Assembly: GCA_937871805.1 (NCBI GenBank)
Contig: CALMQB010000002.1
Span: forward strand, 62,001 to 126,000
Direction of reading: 5' to 3'
From: an uncultured Candidatus Saccharibacteria bacterium
GTDB lineage: Bacteria > Patescibacteriota > Saccharimonadia > Saccharimonadales > HK-STAS-PATE-42
Length of the DNA: 64,000 bases
Under the pieces are notes generated by a model. It ran no database searches and was not told the origin of the DNA. It saw only the letters and a program-made list of their open reading frames with translations. This document shows, piece by piece, positions 42,635-51,510 of the stretch (the first letter of the stretch is position 1; every line of letters begins with the position of its first letter). The position numbers and the translations under genes are program-made.

Positions 42635-43183
42635 TTAATCTTCTAGAAGGTCTGCAAACTGTTTTTTAAACTTAATTAGTTTTGGATTAATGACGACCGA
42701 ACAATATCCGCTAGCTGGGTTATTATTTTGGTAGTCTTGATGTTCGGGTTCTCCAAGGTAAAACTTAATTAGAGGTTTAATTTCGGTGACGATAGGGTTA
42801 ACGTCTTGCCAGAGTGGAGTTCCGACCTCTTGAAGAGACTTTCTGATAACTTCTTTTTGTTCTTCAGAATTGTAAAGAATTAGTGAGCGGTAATCATTGC
42901 CAACATCAGCTCCTTGGCAATTGAGGGTCGTTGGGTCGTGAATTGCCCAAAAAATATCAATCAGAGTTTTAAGTTGAATGATCTCGGGATTAAAGTGAAT
43001 GCGGACGACCTCCGCGTGGCCCGTCTTTTTACTAAAAACGCTGTAATAATCTGGATTTGGAAAATTGACGTCATCGCCACCTGCATAGCCAGATTCGACT
43101 AATGTTACACCTTTAATCCTGACGTAGAGTGCGTCGAGGCACCAGAAGCAACCTCCACCAAGCACAATTGTTTCTTCTTGCAT
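42635..43183 (-). CDS. msrA: Peptide methionine sulfoxide reductase MsrA
   Basis: Repairs oxidised methionine (S-sulfoxide). 182 residues with the catalytic motif GGCFWCLDALY, then ESGYAGGDDVNFPNPDYYSV, HAEVVRIHFNP, IFWAIHDPTTLNCQGADVGNDYRS and YQNNNPASGYC with a possible resolving Cys. All main residues are present. It begins 12 bp after a motif copy and follows gltX closely on the same strand (25 bp). Confidence 0.95.
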   Translation of the reverse strand: MQEETIVLGGGCFWCLDALYVRIKGVTLVESGYAGGDDVNFPNPDYYSVFSKKTGHAEVVRIHFNPEIIQLKTLIDIFWAIHDPTTLNCQGADVGNDYRSLILYNSEEQKEVIRKSLQEVGTPLWQDVNPIVTEIKPLIKFYLGEPEHQDYQNNNPASGYCSVVINPKLIKFKKQFADLLED

Positions 43184-43235
43184 AGCTTAAGTTTAACAAA
43201 ACTTTATAAACATTGCTTAATCTATAGAATTGTGC

Positions 43236-43241
43236 TATAAT
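43236..43241 (+). promoter_or_regulatory. -10 element, probable leaderless promoter
   Basis: TATAAT, preceded by TGTGC, ends 8 nt before the ATG at 43250. It is one of the clearest leaderless candidates. Confidence 0.55.
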
Positions 43242-43249
43242 CTTGTAGA

Positions 43250-43825
43250 ATGGAGACAGCAAAAAACCGTCAAGAGTTTGATTCTATAAATCAATCTATA
43301 GGTAAGTACAGATTTAAAAGGTCAAACCCCTTCAATGCCTTGGCAGGAGGGGATGTGGATTGCTTAGGGTTTGCGCTTATTATGTATGCAGTGCATCCAG
43401 CAGAATCTTTGATACTGAGACAGACTGCAAAAAAGACGGACGTTAGCACAAGGGGCACCTACCTTGATATCCCACACTTTATGAACTTAAGTTTACGCCC
43501 CGATCGAGTAGTTACTCATATGTACGATGATGATCCTTGTTGGGAAAAGTTGGATGACGTAAATGATCCGCACAACCCAAGCGTTGGCTTTAACCCTGAA
43601 GCCTGGGGGATTCTTCAGAATATTAAGGACAGAGAATTGGGAGCGAGTCACAACCCAATACGTGAACAGGTAGAAACTTCTGAAATTGGAAAAAAGGAGG
43701 ATCGAGATTTTGAGGTTAGCACAAGATTAGTCAGTATTACTCCACAAGTAGCGCTAGATTCTGTATGCCCAGGCAGGATGATGGAAGAATTGAGTCTTGC
43801 CGTAAATAAATGTATCAATGTTTAA
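43250..43825 (+). CDS. Hypothetical protein with conserved Cys/His pattern, paralogue 1
   Basis: 191 residues with no signal peptide. It shares with the gene at 43959 the pattern G-[DE]-[VG]-[DN]-C-L (C38 here), then DIPHF (H76) and a later VxHM-like His (H90 in RVVTHMYDDD). Cys at the start of a helix followed by His on a strand is the arrangement of papain-like and transglutaminase-like enzymes, so a thiol hydrolase is possible. No family is recognised. One motif copy occurs (43485). Confidence 0.5.
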   Translation: METAKNRQEFDSINQSIGKYRFKRSNPFNALAGGDVDCLGFALIMYAVHPAESLILRQTAKKTDVSTRGTYLDIPHFMNLSLRPDRVVTHMYDDDPCWEKLDDVNDPHNPSVGFNPEAWGILQNIKDRELGASHNPIREQVETSEIGKKEDRDFEVSTRLVSITPQVALDSVCPGRMMEELSLAVNKCINV

Positions 43826-43849
43826 ATATAGAGTTATTAACCTTAAATT

Positions 43850-43948
43850 ATGCAATCCGAAAATCGAACTTCCCAAAAAAAATTTGTATTTTTAGATAAT
43901 CCTGAAGGGTGGATTAGAGCTCCAGATAAAAAACTCAAGTTTAATTAA
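43850..43948 (+). CDS. Possible 32-aa peptide between the Cys/His paralogues
   Basis: ATG 43850 opens a frame reading MQSENRTSQKKFVFLDNPEG and ending KKLKFN at TAA 43946-43948. It fills the gap between the two paralogues, 24 bp after the first and 10 bp before the second, in the same direction. It is lysine-rich and polar. It could be a small partner, a peptide substrate, or chance. Confidence 0.35.
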   Translation: MQSENRTSQKKFVFLDNPEGWIRAPDKKLKFN

Positions 43949-43958
43949 AAAATAAGTT

Positions 43959-44486
43959 ATGGCGAAAATATCAAGAACGGCTATAGCAGACTTCAGACTA
44001 GTTCAGTCTTTAATACCAACTTACTCCGAGGCAATCTCTGACCCTCTCGAGGCGATTGAAAAAGGTGAGGGGAACTGCCTTGCCTTGGTATTGGCTGCAT
44101 GCTCTATGTCGGAAAGACATATGCTAATTAGCCAACTATACAGAAGCCTCGAGGAACCGAGAGATATTCCTCACTTCATAGCCCTGAATAGGGCTGGAGG
44201 TTGTGCAGTGCACATGGGTAGCCCGCCGATACACTGCAGAGCTGGTTCAATTAATAGCATCCTACTCCAGAACTCAGTAGCAGAATTTTTAGACTTAATA
44301 GTAGTGGGCCGGCAGCGTTGGGAGATCGGTGAAAGACATCGAATTGGATCTATAATCCTGGGTGGAGAAGACCCCAAAGATCTTCTACGGAATGTGAATC
44401 CAGGGACTTCTCTACCTGAGATAAGACAACACCTAGAGGATGCCTACGTAAAAAAGCATGAAAAGCCAGGCTTATCCACCGTATAG
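43959..44486 (+). CDS. Hypothetical protein with conserved Cys/His pattern, paralogue 2
   Basis: 175 residues. EKGEGNCLALVLAACSM (C40), RDIPHFIALNRAG (H72) and GCAVHMGSPP (H85) align with the same features of the gene at 43250. The remainder differs, ending with a charged tail. A cysteine-hydrolase-like fold is one interpretation; the identity of the third catalytic residue is not evident. No AAACTTAA copies. The stop is followed by the typA promoter. Confidence 0.5.
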   Translation: MAKISRTAIADFRLVQSLIPTYSEAISDPLEAIEKGEGNCLALVLAACSMSERHMLISQLYRSLEEPRDIPHFIALNRAGGCAVHMGSPPIHCRAGSINSILLQNSVAEFLDLIVVGRQRWEIGERHRIGSIILGGEDPKDLLRNVNPGTSLPEIRQHLEDAYVKKHEKPGLSTV

Positions 44487-44494
44487 CTATTTTG

Positions 44495-44503
44495 TGGTAT
44501 AAT
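44495..44503 (+). promoter_or_regulatory. Extended -10 promoter of typA leader
   Basis: TGGTATAAT, an extended -10 with perfect TATAAT, lies 85 nt upstream of the typA ATG and before the hairpin at 44517. The transcript would begin near 44510, so the hairpin is inside the leader. Confidence 0.65.
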
Positions 44504-44516
44504 TAAGTTTAAGTTT

Positions 44517-44549
44517 GCCAGTGGTGAGTTTGTTGCTACTGGCTTTTTT
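44517..44549 (+). terminator. Terminator-like hairpin in the typA leader (possible attenuator)
   Basis: GCCAGTGG and CTACTGGC form a stem (one G-U pair) with a loop of about 11 nt, followed by TTTTTT. It is a strong rho-independent terminator placed about 10 nt after the predicted start of transcription and 40 nt before typA. It could attenuate typA or yield a very short RNA. Confidence 0.7.
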
Positions 44550-44588
44550 ATCGTTAAATTTAACTCCTCAAGGAAGAAGAACTAAATA

Positions 44589-46400
44589 ATGCAGACCTCC
44601 AAAATTAGAAACCTAGCAATTATTGCGCACGTTGACCACGGTAAAACTACGCTTGTCGATGGCTTGCTCAAGCAAAGCAACACTTTTAGAGATAACCAGG
44701 CGGAGATGGGCCAAAGCTTGATTATGGATAAGCTAGCGCAAGAACGCGAACGCGGAATTACAATTACGGCAAAAATCACGACCGTGAATTATGAAGACTT
44801 TAAGTTTAATATTATTGATACTCCTGGGCACGCAGATTTTGGAGGAGAAGTTGAAAGAACACTCGGGATGGCGGACGGTTGTTTGCTCGTTGTTGATGCA
44901 CAGGAGGGTCCTATGCCACAAACTAAATTCGTTCTAGGCAAAGCTCTGGCTGCCGGCTTAAAACCTTTGGTTGTGATTAATAAGATTGATAAAGATGGTT
45001 CTCGAATTTCTGAAGTTGAAGATGAGCTTGCAGATTTATTCTTAGAACTTGCGACGGATGAATCTCAATTACACTACCCAGTTTATTACGCAATCGGCAG
45101 AGATGCGAAAGCATGGGAGGAGGTTCCGGCCAATCCTGAAGAGGCTGGTGACCTAGGCTGTATCTTCAAGGCGATTGTAGAGCAGATTCCATCTCCGAGA
45201 GTTACCGAAGGTGCAACGCAAATTTTAATTACCAACTTAGAGTGGGATAACTTTAAAGGTAAACATATTGTTGGAAAAATTGGTCGTGGTACTCTCAAAA
45301 AAGGACAATCAATGGTTTTGATTAAGAAGGATAGTTCTGAAATTAAGTTTAAGGTTGTTGATTTATTTGGCTTTAAAGGTCTTGGAAAAGAGGATCTCAA
45401 AGAGGCTCCAGCGGGTGATATTGTGGCCTTTACTGGTGCAGATAAAGCAGAAATTGGAGAAACGATTGCCGATGAAAGCAACCCAGAAGCTTTGCCAATC
45501 TTGGAGGTCGAAGCTCCAACCCTAAAGATGTATGTTGGGCCGAACACCTCGCCACTGAAGGGTAACGAAGGTGAATTTACGACTTCCCGACAAATCGAAG
45601 ATCGTTTAAAAAGAGAACTGGAAACTAATGTAAGTTTAAGGGTCGAAGATAGTGGAATCGGATTTATTGTTTCTGGACGCGGAGAATTGCATTTAAGTGT
45701 TCTGATTGAAGATTTACGGCGTGAAGGTTTCGAGCTAGAGGTTGGTCGTCCGCAGGTCGTGACTAAAATTGAAGACGGCAAGACGATGGAACCTCTTGAA
45801 GAGCTAACGATTGAAGTCCCCCAAGAATTTGTAGGATCTGTGCAAACCGAACTTGGAGCAAGGCGCGCTGAACTGCAATCTCAAGACTTAAATTTGAGAG
45901 GAGTAAGGCTTGTTTATCAAATCCCAACCAGAGCATTAATCGGGCTCAGAGGGCTTATGATGACTGCAACCAAGGGAAACGCGGTAATGAGTAGTGTAAC
46001 GGTGGGTTATCAGAAGATGGGAAGTGCAATTCCACAAACTAGAAACGGAGTTTTAATCAGCTTTGAGAGTGGAGCTGCGACCGCCTATTCTATTGAGAAT
46101 GCTCAAGAACGTGGTACTGTCTTTATAAAACCCACTCAAAAAGTTTATGCTGGACAGATTGTTGGATTAAACTTAAGAAAAGAAGACATGGAAGTTAATA
46201 TCTGTAAAGAAAAGAAGTTGACTAACGTACGATCCTCCAGTTCTGATGGCGCGATTCAATTAACCCCGCCAACTATCCTAAGCCTAGAAGAGAGCTTAGA
46301 CTTTTTAGAGGATGACGAACTTCTGGAAGTTACTCCTCAGAATTTAAGACTTAGGAAGAGATTCCTTTTGACAAACGAGAGAAAGAAAAATAGAAAGTAA
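44589..46400 (+). CDS. typA: Ribosome-associated GTPase TypA/BipA
   Basis: A translational GTPase that aids ribosome assembly and stress or cold growth. 603 residues. G1 [16 protein letters not shown]2 in [12 protein letters not shown]3 [15 protein letters not shown]4 NKIDKDGSR. The C-terminal TypA-specific region has [20 protein letters not shown] and the RNA-binding loop [27 protein letters not shown] upstream is a usable Shine-Dalgarno. Its leader contains a promoter followed by a terminator hairpin, which suggests attenuation. Confidence 0.97.
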   Translation: MQTSKIRNLAIIAHVDHGKTTLVDGLLKQSNTFRDNQAEMGQSLIMDKLAQERERGITITAKITTVNYEDFKFNIIDTPGHADFGGEVERTLGMADGCLLVVDAQEGPMPQTKFVLGKALAAGLKPLVVINKIDKDGSRISEVEDELADLFLELATDESQLHYPVYYAIGRDAKAWEEVPANPEEAGDLGCIFKAIVEQIPSPRVTEGATQILITNLEWDNFKGKHIVGKIGRGTLKKGQSMVLIKKDSSEIKFKVVDLFGFKGLGKEDLKEAPAGDIVAFTGADKAEIGETIADESNPEALPILEVEAPTLKMYVGPNTSPLKGNEGEFTTSRQIEDRLKRELETNVSLRVEDSGIGFIVSGRGELHLSVLIEDLRREGFELEVGRPQVVTKIEDGKTMEPLEELTIEVPQEFVGSVQTELGARRAELQSQDLNLRGVRLVYQIPTRALIGLRGLMMTATKGNAVMSSVTVGYQKMGSAIPQTRNGVLISFESGAATAYSIENAQERGTVFIKPTQKVYAGQIVGLNLRKEDMEVNICKEKKLTNVRSSSSDGAIQLTPPTILSLEESLDFLEDDELLEVTPQNLRLRKRFLLTNERKKNRK

Positions 46401-46446
46401 TAGGCCAAAATACTAGCAACTTGGGTTTGGTTCTAGGAGTTTGAAT

Positions 46447-47097
46447 TTAAGCTACTGATTCTGCTAGAGCTTGGAGCTCTCTTACTTCAAATGCGGGGTC
46501 TGTAGATTTGTGGATTGCACCTCCAACGTAGAAGATGTCGATACCAGCTTTGGAAAGCTGCTCAATGTTTTGCTTATTGATACCCCCGTCCCAGGCAATT
46601 TCTAACTCTGGCTTGATCTTTTTGAGTTCAGTAACCTTAGAGGTTAAACTTAAGTCAGCGATGCCAGTTTGTTCACCGAGATTTCCAGAAAATATCACTA
46701 CCTGGTCTGCCATTTTGATGAGGGATGAATATTCTTCTGGTTTAGAATCTTGTAGTAAAGCTAGGCCCAGGAGAACTCCAGAATCTTTAATCAGTTTAAT
46801 TGATTCTAAAACTTCAATAGAATCTGATTCAACTTGAAGAATGATCATCTTTGGCAAAGGTGTTAAGTCTAAAAAATACTGAACAGCATCTAGTGGCTGT
46901 TGATACATCAGATGAACAGAACTATCCAAAATATCTTCTAAATATGCAGACCTAAAGTCTAGTAAGGGGCTGGCTCTGTTAAAAGCCGGACTAGAGAGAT
47001 CGACGTGTACGAAGTTAGAGATCGAAGCTACAAGATCCATTTGAGAGCGGTAAGCATGTGACTCTTTTGCTGTGACAGTAGGTACAACTAACTTCAT
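46447..47097 (-). CDS. Ribulose-phosphate 3-epimerase-like protein
   Basis: 216 residues of a TIM barrel similar to Rpe, which interconverts ribulose-5-P and xylulose-5-P. FVHVDLSSP resembles the metal-binding HVDVMD strand, VHLMYQQPLDAVQYFLDL the HLMV.NP segment, and IAWDGGINKQNIEQLSKAGID with FYVGGAIH the phosphate site. Several metal ligands are changed compared with standard Rpe (HVDLSS instead of HxDxMD), so activity is uncertain. It is followed upstream by the haem-type membrane gene on the same strand. Confidence 0.75.
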   Translation of the reverse strand: MKLVVPTVTAKESHAYRSQMDLVASISNFVHVDLSSPAFNRASPLLDFRSAYLEDILDSSVHLMYQQPLDAVQYFLDLTPLPKMIILQVESDSIEVLESIKLIKDSGVLLGLALLQDSKPEEYSSLIKMADQVVIFSGNLGEQTGIADLSLTSKVTELKKIKPELEIAWDGGINKQNIEQLSKAGIDIFYVGGAIHKSTDPAFEVRELQALAESVA

Positions 47098-47131
47098 ATT
47101 TTTTTTATTTTTAAGTATTAGATCATTTTAG

Positions 47132-48187
47132 TTATGGCTGTAGCTTTCCGACTATATTGAGTTCATTTAAGGCGCGGAGACCATGCGGAGACTGTCTGAT
47201 AAGTTCGGAAAGGTCATTTCCACACTTCGCTGGAACAACAGATGGGGTATGCTCACCGTTCTTCCATTTTGGGTTGCCAGTGGCATCATAGACTGTTCCA
47301 TTAACCGCAACCAAACATTTATGACCACTTAGCCCATTGTTAGCGGAAAGCTCCGCTTTAGTTACCCTAAGCAGGTTAGAAGAATTACTCTGAGCTACAG
47401 ATTTTTGTTTTGAGTCAGTTTCTAAAGTTGTTGATTGTGGCTTAGAATCATTTGCAGATGTAAGTTGCTTACCATTAACCGCGAGGCTGATGAAAGCCAT
47501 TGCCATCAAAACTAGACTGATGATGAAGACCTCTACAAACTTTTTGATAACTTTTTTCTGAACATATTTGTCAAAAAAGAAATAGAGTAGAGTTAGTCCA
47601 TATCCGAGCCAAACGTATCTAAAGAAACTTGAATTAATTACGAAACCAAGCCTGAATCCGTGGAGGATGATCAGTAGGATAGCTAAATCGTTTAATTTAA
47701 GCACTGCAGACCAAATTTTGGGCTTCTTCTCGAGTTTAACTTTAAATTCAAACAACAAAAATGCAGATAGTGAAATTGTTCCAAGAATAATGAAGAAGTA
47801 ACCGAGCTTGCCAAAGAAACTACTAAAGCTGGCTGGAGGTAGACCTAGGCCAATATTTCTTAAGTTTAAGATTATTAGTAATGGATGCAGGAGTATTGCC
47901 AATAGTACAAAGTACTGTGTAAACTTGGTCTCTTTTGAGGTGTCAAGATCTGGTTCAAAGTTAGTTTTTAAATACCCGGCAAAGTAGTGAACCCACATGA
48001 ACCCAAACGCAAGCATTGCTAGAAGACTTGGAATTGAAAATCCAGAGAGATCGGCCTTGAAATAGCTATTCCAGGCTAGAACTGTGAGTGCAGTAATAAG
48101 TGTGTAAACCGGGGGGATTAAATCTTTGGAATGCCTAAACTGAACTTTTTTTCTAAAAGACTTTGGAACTATTTTTTTTTGAGGCAT
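47132..48187 (-). CDS. Multi-pass membrane protein with C-terminal cytochrome b5-like domain
   Basis: 351 residues. About six membrane helices (residues 28-235) with conserved His (FMWVHYFAGYL, LLHPLLII, LIILHGFRL) suggest a ferric-reductase-like haem core. After a further helix and a Ser/Gln-rich linker, residues 272-351 match the small cytochrome b5-like haem/steroid-binding family (CLVAVNGTVYDATGNPKWKN, DLSELIRQSPHGLRALNE). Fusion of the two suggests electron transfer across the membrane. Overlaps no neighbour; the PEGA gene ends 2 bp upstream of its start. Confidence 0.65.
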   Translation of the reverse strand: MPQKKIVPKSFRKKVQFRHSKDLIPPVYTLITALTVLAWNSYFKADLSGFSIPSLLAMLAFGFMWVHYFAGYLKTNFEPDLDTSKETKFTQYFVLLAILLHPLLIILNLRNIGLGLPPASFSSFFGKLGYFFIILGTISLSAFLLFEFKVKLEKKPKIWSAVLKLNDLAILLIILHGFRLGFVINSSFFRYVWLGYGLTLLYFFFDKYVQKKVIKKFVEVFIISLVLMAMAFISLAVNGKQLTSANDSKPQSTTLETDSKQKSVAQSNSSNLLRVTKAELSANNGLSGHKCLVAVNGTVYDATGNPKWKNGEHTPSVVPAKCGNDLSELIRQSPHGLRALNELNIVGKLQP

Positions 48188-48189
48188 AT

Positions 48190-49833
48190 CTATTCTTTAA
48201 ACTTAATTTCGCTTAGGGACTCAATGCCTTCTTCTGTAGAGTTAATTATAACCGACTTTGCTGCACTTCGAATGAAGTAACTGAACTGCTTGTTAGTTGA
48301 GCCAATATAGTTCAAGTAATTTCCATCATAGTCAAAATAATAAATCTTACCGTCTAAAGTCTTCCCCTGGAGTCTCTCTGGATCGATCCAAGAAAAATCT
48401 TGAAGTTCTAGTTTTTTCCGATCGTCTTGTTTCTGAAGTGGAGTAATAACGGCGGGATCATAAAGAGTATAGCTAAAGACACTTTCTTCTTCAAAAGAAT
48501 AGATTTGGATTTCGCTTGGTGATAGCTGAATGGCAGCGTAGCCACCAGGTTGTGAAGAGCCCGGTGGGTTAGTTTTAATCAAAGGATTAAACATCTCACT
48601 GAGAGTTGCTAGATATAATGGGTTAAGTTCTTTTTGAGGATTATCACTCTTATTTTGAATTGGGTCTTTGTAAACAATAAATTCTTTACTCATTGAGTCG
48701 GAGACAACAAGATATGGAGTCCTTCTGTTTATAATGTACTTATAATCCACCTTACCAGCTTCGAAATTCTTTAAACTTACCACTTTGATGGGAGCTCCTT
48801 GGCCGTCCTGCAAATAAAGAGCCTGCATTGCGGGTTCTGAGCTATCAGTGGCTGTTGTACTTGCAGAATCAACTGGCGTTTCTGGCTTAGTATAAACAAA
48901 CTTGTCGTCACTAAAATTCTGAAAACTGGTTAAACTTTTTTCAGTCGGAATGACCTGCTCTTTTTGGAGGTCTTTCGGGTTATACAGACTGAGCTCTCCG
49001 CCAACTAATAGGTACAACTTAGAATTGGCATCATAGTGTGACTCTTGAATTGGAGCACCGAGCTGACGAGTTATGTTTAAAGATTCTGCCGGAGATTCAA
49101 TCCTTAAGTTGATTAGCTCTTTGCTAGATTCAGTGGTGTGTTCTAGATATATAGAATCACCATTGGGGCTCCATTCTAAAAACTCAAGTTGGCCGAAGGT
49201 CCCGTCTGGGTTTTTAGAAAAGATCTGATTCGGGATAATTAGATCTTCATTAATTTTAGCTGAATCAGCTTCTTTAAGAGTTAGGAGTTCTATGTTAAAA
49301 GCCTGCGTAGGATTAGTGTTTCTGCTAGATACAGCTACAACTTGACCTTTAGAATTAAGTTTAGAATAAGTTTTAGCCGGGAGGTTTTCTTGGAGACTAG
49401 TTGCTTGTAATTTATCTGGAATAAGGTATGGATAATAAAACCATTCAACCTGTTCACTTTTAATAGAGAAGTCGCGCCGCCAAGTTCTATAACCTTTAGC
49501 TTCAAGCCTGAGGGTGTGCTCGCCTTCTTCAACTTCAATTTTAGCATCTGTTTTGGTTACTTCTTTATCATTGATGTAGACCTTAGAGCCGACCGGAGCA
49601 GAGTTAATTAAAACGATCCCCCTTCGAACAACTTTCCCGTTACCTGTGAATGTATATCCTTTTGATCGATAAAAAATTAGAACTGATAGAGACAAGGCAA
49701 GAATCGTAAAAAATACATAAGCTATCATTCTTCTAACGAACTTAGGGTAATGTTCGTGAGCCCTAGTAAGTCTGAGTTCCTTGGTCTTCTTAGGGTTTCT
49801 GGGCTTCTTACTCAAGTGAGTTCTATTCTTCAT
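48190..49833 (-). CDS. PEGA-domain membrane protein
   Basis: 547 residues: a basic cytoplasmic tail, a membrane helix (about 33-51), then a PEGA domain (about 70-115; INSAPVGSKVYINDKEVTKT, EGEHTLRLEAKGYRTW) and a large external region that resembles a WD40/beta-propeller-like repeat set (LEFLEWSPNGDSIYLEH, DFSWIDPERLQGKT). A surface or scaffold role is likely. It is co-oriented with the haem-type gene 2 bp downstream, indicating an operon. Confidence 0.75.
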   Translation of the reverse strand: MKNRTHLSKKPRNPKKTKELRLTRAHEHYPKFVRRMIAYVFFTILALSLSVLIFYRSKGYTFTGNGKVVRRGIVLINSAPVGSKVYINDKEVTKTDAKIEVEEGEHTLRLEAKGYRTWRRDFSIKSEQVEWFYYPYLIPDKLQATSLQENLPAKTYSKLNSKGQVVAVSSRNTNPTQAFNIELLTLKEADSAKINEDLIIPNQIFSKNPDGTFGQLEFLEWSPNGDSIYLEHTTESSKELINLRIESPAESLNITRQLGAPIQESHYDANSKLYLLVGGELSLYNPKDLQKEQVIPTEKSLTSFQNFSDDKFVYTKPETPVDSASTTATDSSEPAMQALYLQDGQGAPIKVVSLKNFEAGKVDYKYIINRRTPYLVVSDSMSKEFIVYKDPIQNKSDNPQKELNPLYLATLSEMFNPLIKTNPPGSSQPGGYAAIQLSPSEIQIYSFEEESVFSYTLYDPAVITPLQKQDDRKKLELQDFSWIDPERLQGKTLDGKIYYFDYDGNYLNYIGSTNKQFSYFIRSAAKSVIINSTEEGIESLSEIKFKE

Positions 49834-50026
49834 AGTTTTTATTTATTGATATAGGTTTTAGTTTATATACCTTTTAGTATATTCTAGCAGTTTTTAGAGA
49901 TTCTCGATAATCTACTTACACTATAGATCTTGCTTATGCTAAACTTAAATAAAGATTAATATTTATAGTTAGTTATAAATATTAAATCTATTATGTTGAA
50001 GGTAATTTAAGTTTAATTTTTCTATA

Positions 50027-51379
50027 ATGTCCAGAGGAAAAAGCAGAAAAAAAGCAAAGAGTAATCTTGACGACTTTGATACTGCAAGGATCTCTGCTGA
50101 CTTAGATGCTGTAGAGATGGAAAACTTAGAGCTTGATCCTCACGCAATTAGAAATGCCAAAATTAGTAGCCAACGGAACCAGCAAAATTTTACAAAAATA
50201 GACGAGACTCAGCCTAATGAGGACTCAGAAACTGCCTATGATTTTAAGCCTAGGGCAGTAAACGTTGTTGGCTTTAGCCCGCAACGCTCCGAGCTTTTGC
50301 ATGCTGCCGTCAGGAACAAGCAGGAAGGCGCAAGTAATCCTGCGGTAAAATTTGTAACGCCTAAAATCGACGATGTTAAAAACTTTGTGAATGAAAAAAC
50401 AGCCTGGCCTGTTGGACCCTCCACAAGTTTGGAAAAGCCTAAAGGTTTGAAGGTCCGGACTAAAGGCGCTGGGAGTCTTGGCTATAGGTTGGGAGGGAGT
50501 CAGAACTCTGCGAAGGCCAGCATTGACGGCTTTGGAATTACTAAGAAATCTGAAGATAAGTCTAAAGACAGACCAAAGAACGAAATCCAGGAGCGAGCTC
50601 AGAAAATCGCAAAAGAAGTAGATTTTCCAGAAATGCATGACCCTGGAACTGAAGAAAGTGCAGAATCAATTGCAATTGGTAGCATGTACCAGGCTGGGCA
50701 ATTTAACGCTGCAACAAACAGAGTCCAGAAGACATCAATGCATGCTCAGCAAGAAAAGTACGCAGTCTTTAGGAATAGCCTTGAAAGTAGCGTTGAAAAA
50801 GGGTCTCGACCTTTAGATGCCGGTCTATCAAAAAATAGAAAGATATTCTATAATACTAGAGGTAATACACAAACTATGGGTGGAGTAGATCAACATGGAC
50901 TAGGAAAAGGACGAGTACGTAGAGTACTAAGCTACCGCTCTGTTAGATTACTTATGCCAATCGTAGGAATATTTATAGTCGGGGTTTATGTATTCTATCT
51001 AAACCTACCTAATTTAAACTTTAAAATTGCTGAAAACAGGTCTGGCATAGACGTTTCACAGCCATCCTATGTTCCTGAAGGATTCAACCTGAGTGGCCCA
51101 GTTAAAGCTGATACCGGTCAGATTAAATTAAGTTTTAAAAATGGTGAAAATAGTTATGATGTAAGTCAAAAAAAGATTGATTGGGACAGCTCTGCTCTTC
51201 TGGCTAACAAAGTGCTTAAAGAATCTGCCGAATATAGTGCTTACACAGATAGAGGCCTGACCATATATGTTTATGACGGCAAGGCTGTCTGGGTTAACCA
51301 AGGAAAGGTAAACCAAATTGACACCAAGGGAAGTTCTCTAGATACTGAGGAGTTAATCCGCATTGCAGGTAGCATGTAA
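50027..51379 (+). CDS. Membrane protein with DUF4367-like external domain
   Basis: 450 residues: a long, charged, probably disordered cytoplasmic region (1-300), one membrane helix (about 308-328, LLMPIVGIFIVGVYVFYL) and an external C-terminal domain of DUF4367 type (PSYVPEGFNLSGPVKAD, then LTIYVYDGKAVWVNQGK). Such domains occur in anti-sigma and lipoprotein-like proteins; the cytoplasmic part could bind a partner. It begins a motif-poor stretch extending to about 53.7 kb. Confidence 0.65.
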   Translation: MSRGKSRKKAKSNLDDFDTARISADLDAVEMENLELDPHAIRNAKISSQRNQQNFTKIDETQPNEDSETAYDFKPRAVNVVGFSPQRSELLHAAVRNKQEGASNPAVKFVTPKIDDVKNFVNEKTAWPVGPSTSLEKPKGLKVRTKGAGSLGYRLGGSQNSAKASIDGFGITKKSEDKSKDRPKNEIQERAQKIAKEVDFPEMHDPGTEESAESIAIGSMYQAGQFNAATNRVQKTSMHAQQEKYAVFRNSLESSVEKGSRPLDAGLSKNRKIFYNTRGNTQTMGGVDQHGLGKGRVRRVLSYRSVRLLMPIVGIFIVGVYVFYLNLPNLNFKIAENRSGIDVSQPSYVPEGFNLSGPVKADTGQIKLSFKNGENSYDVSQKKIDWDSSALLANKVLKESAEYSAYTDRGLTIYVYDGKAVWVNQGKVNQIDTKGSSLDTEELIRIAGSM

Positions 51380-51466
51380 CTTCTGATCTACCTACTTAAT
51401 ATTATATTTTAAATACATCTTTGATGATTTTTTTACAACGTAACTTTACTTTATAAACTAAAGTAT

Positions 51467-51472
51467 TATAAT
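51467..51472 (+). promoter_or_regulatory. -10 element of the cupredoxin cluster
   Basis: Perfect TATAAT, 38 nt before the ATG at 51511. A Shine-Dalgarno AAAGGAG follows at 51497-51503. Confidence 0.5.
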
Positions 51473-51510
51473 AAAGATTACATAAACTAATTTTTAAAGG
51501 AGTTCTTACA

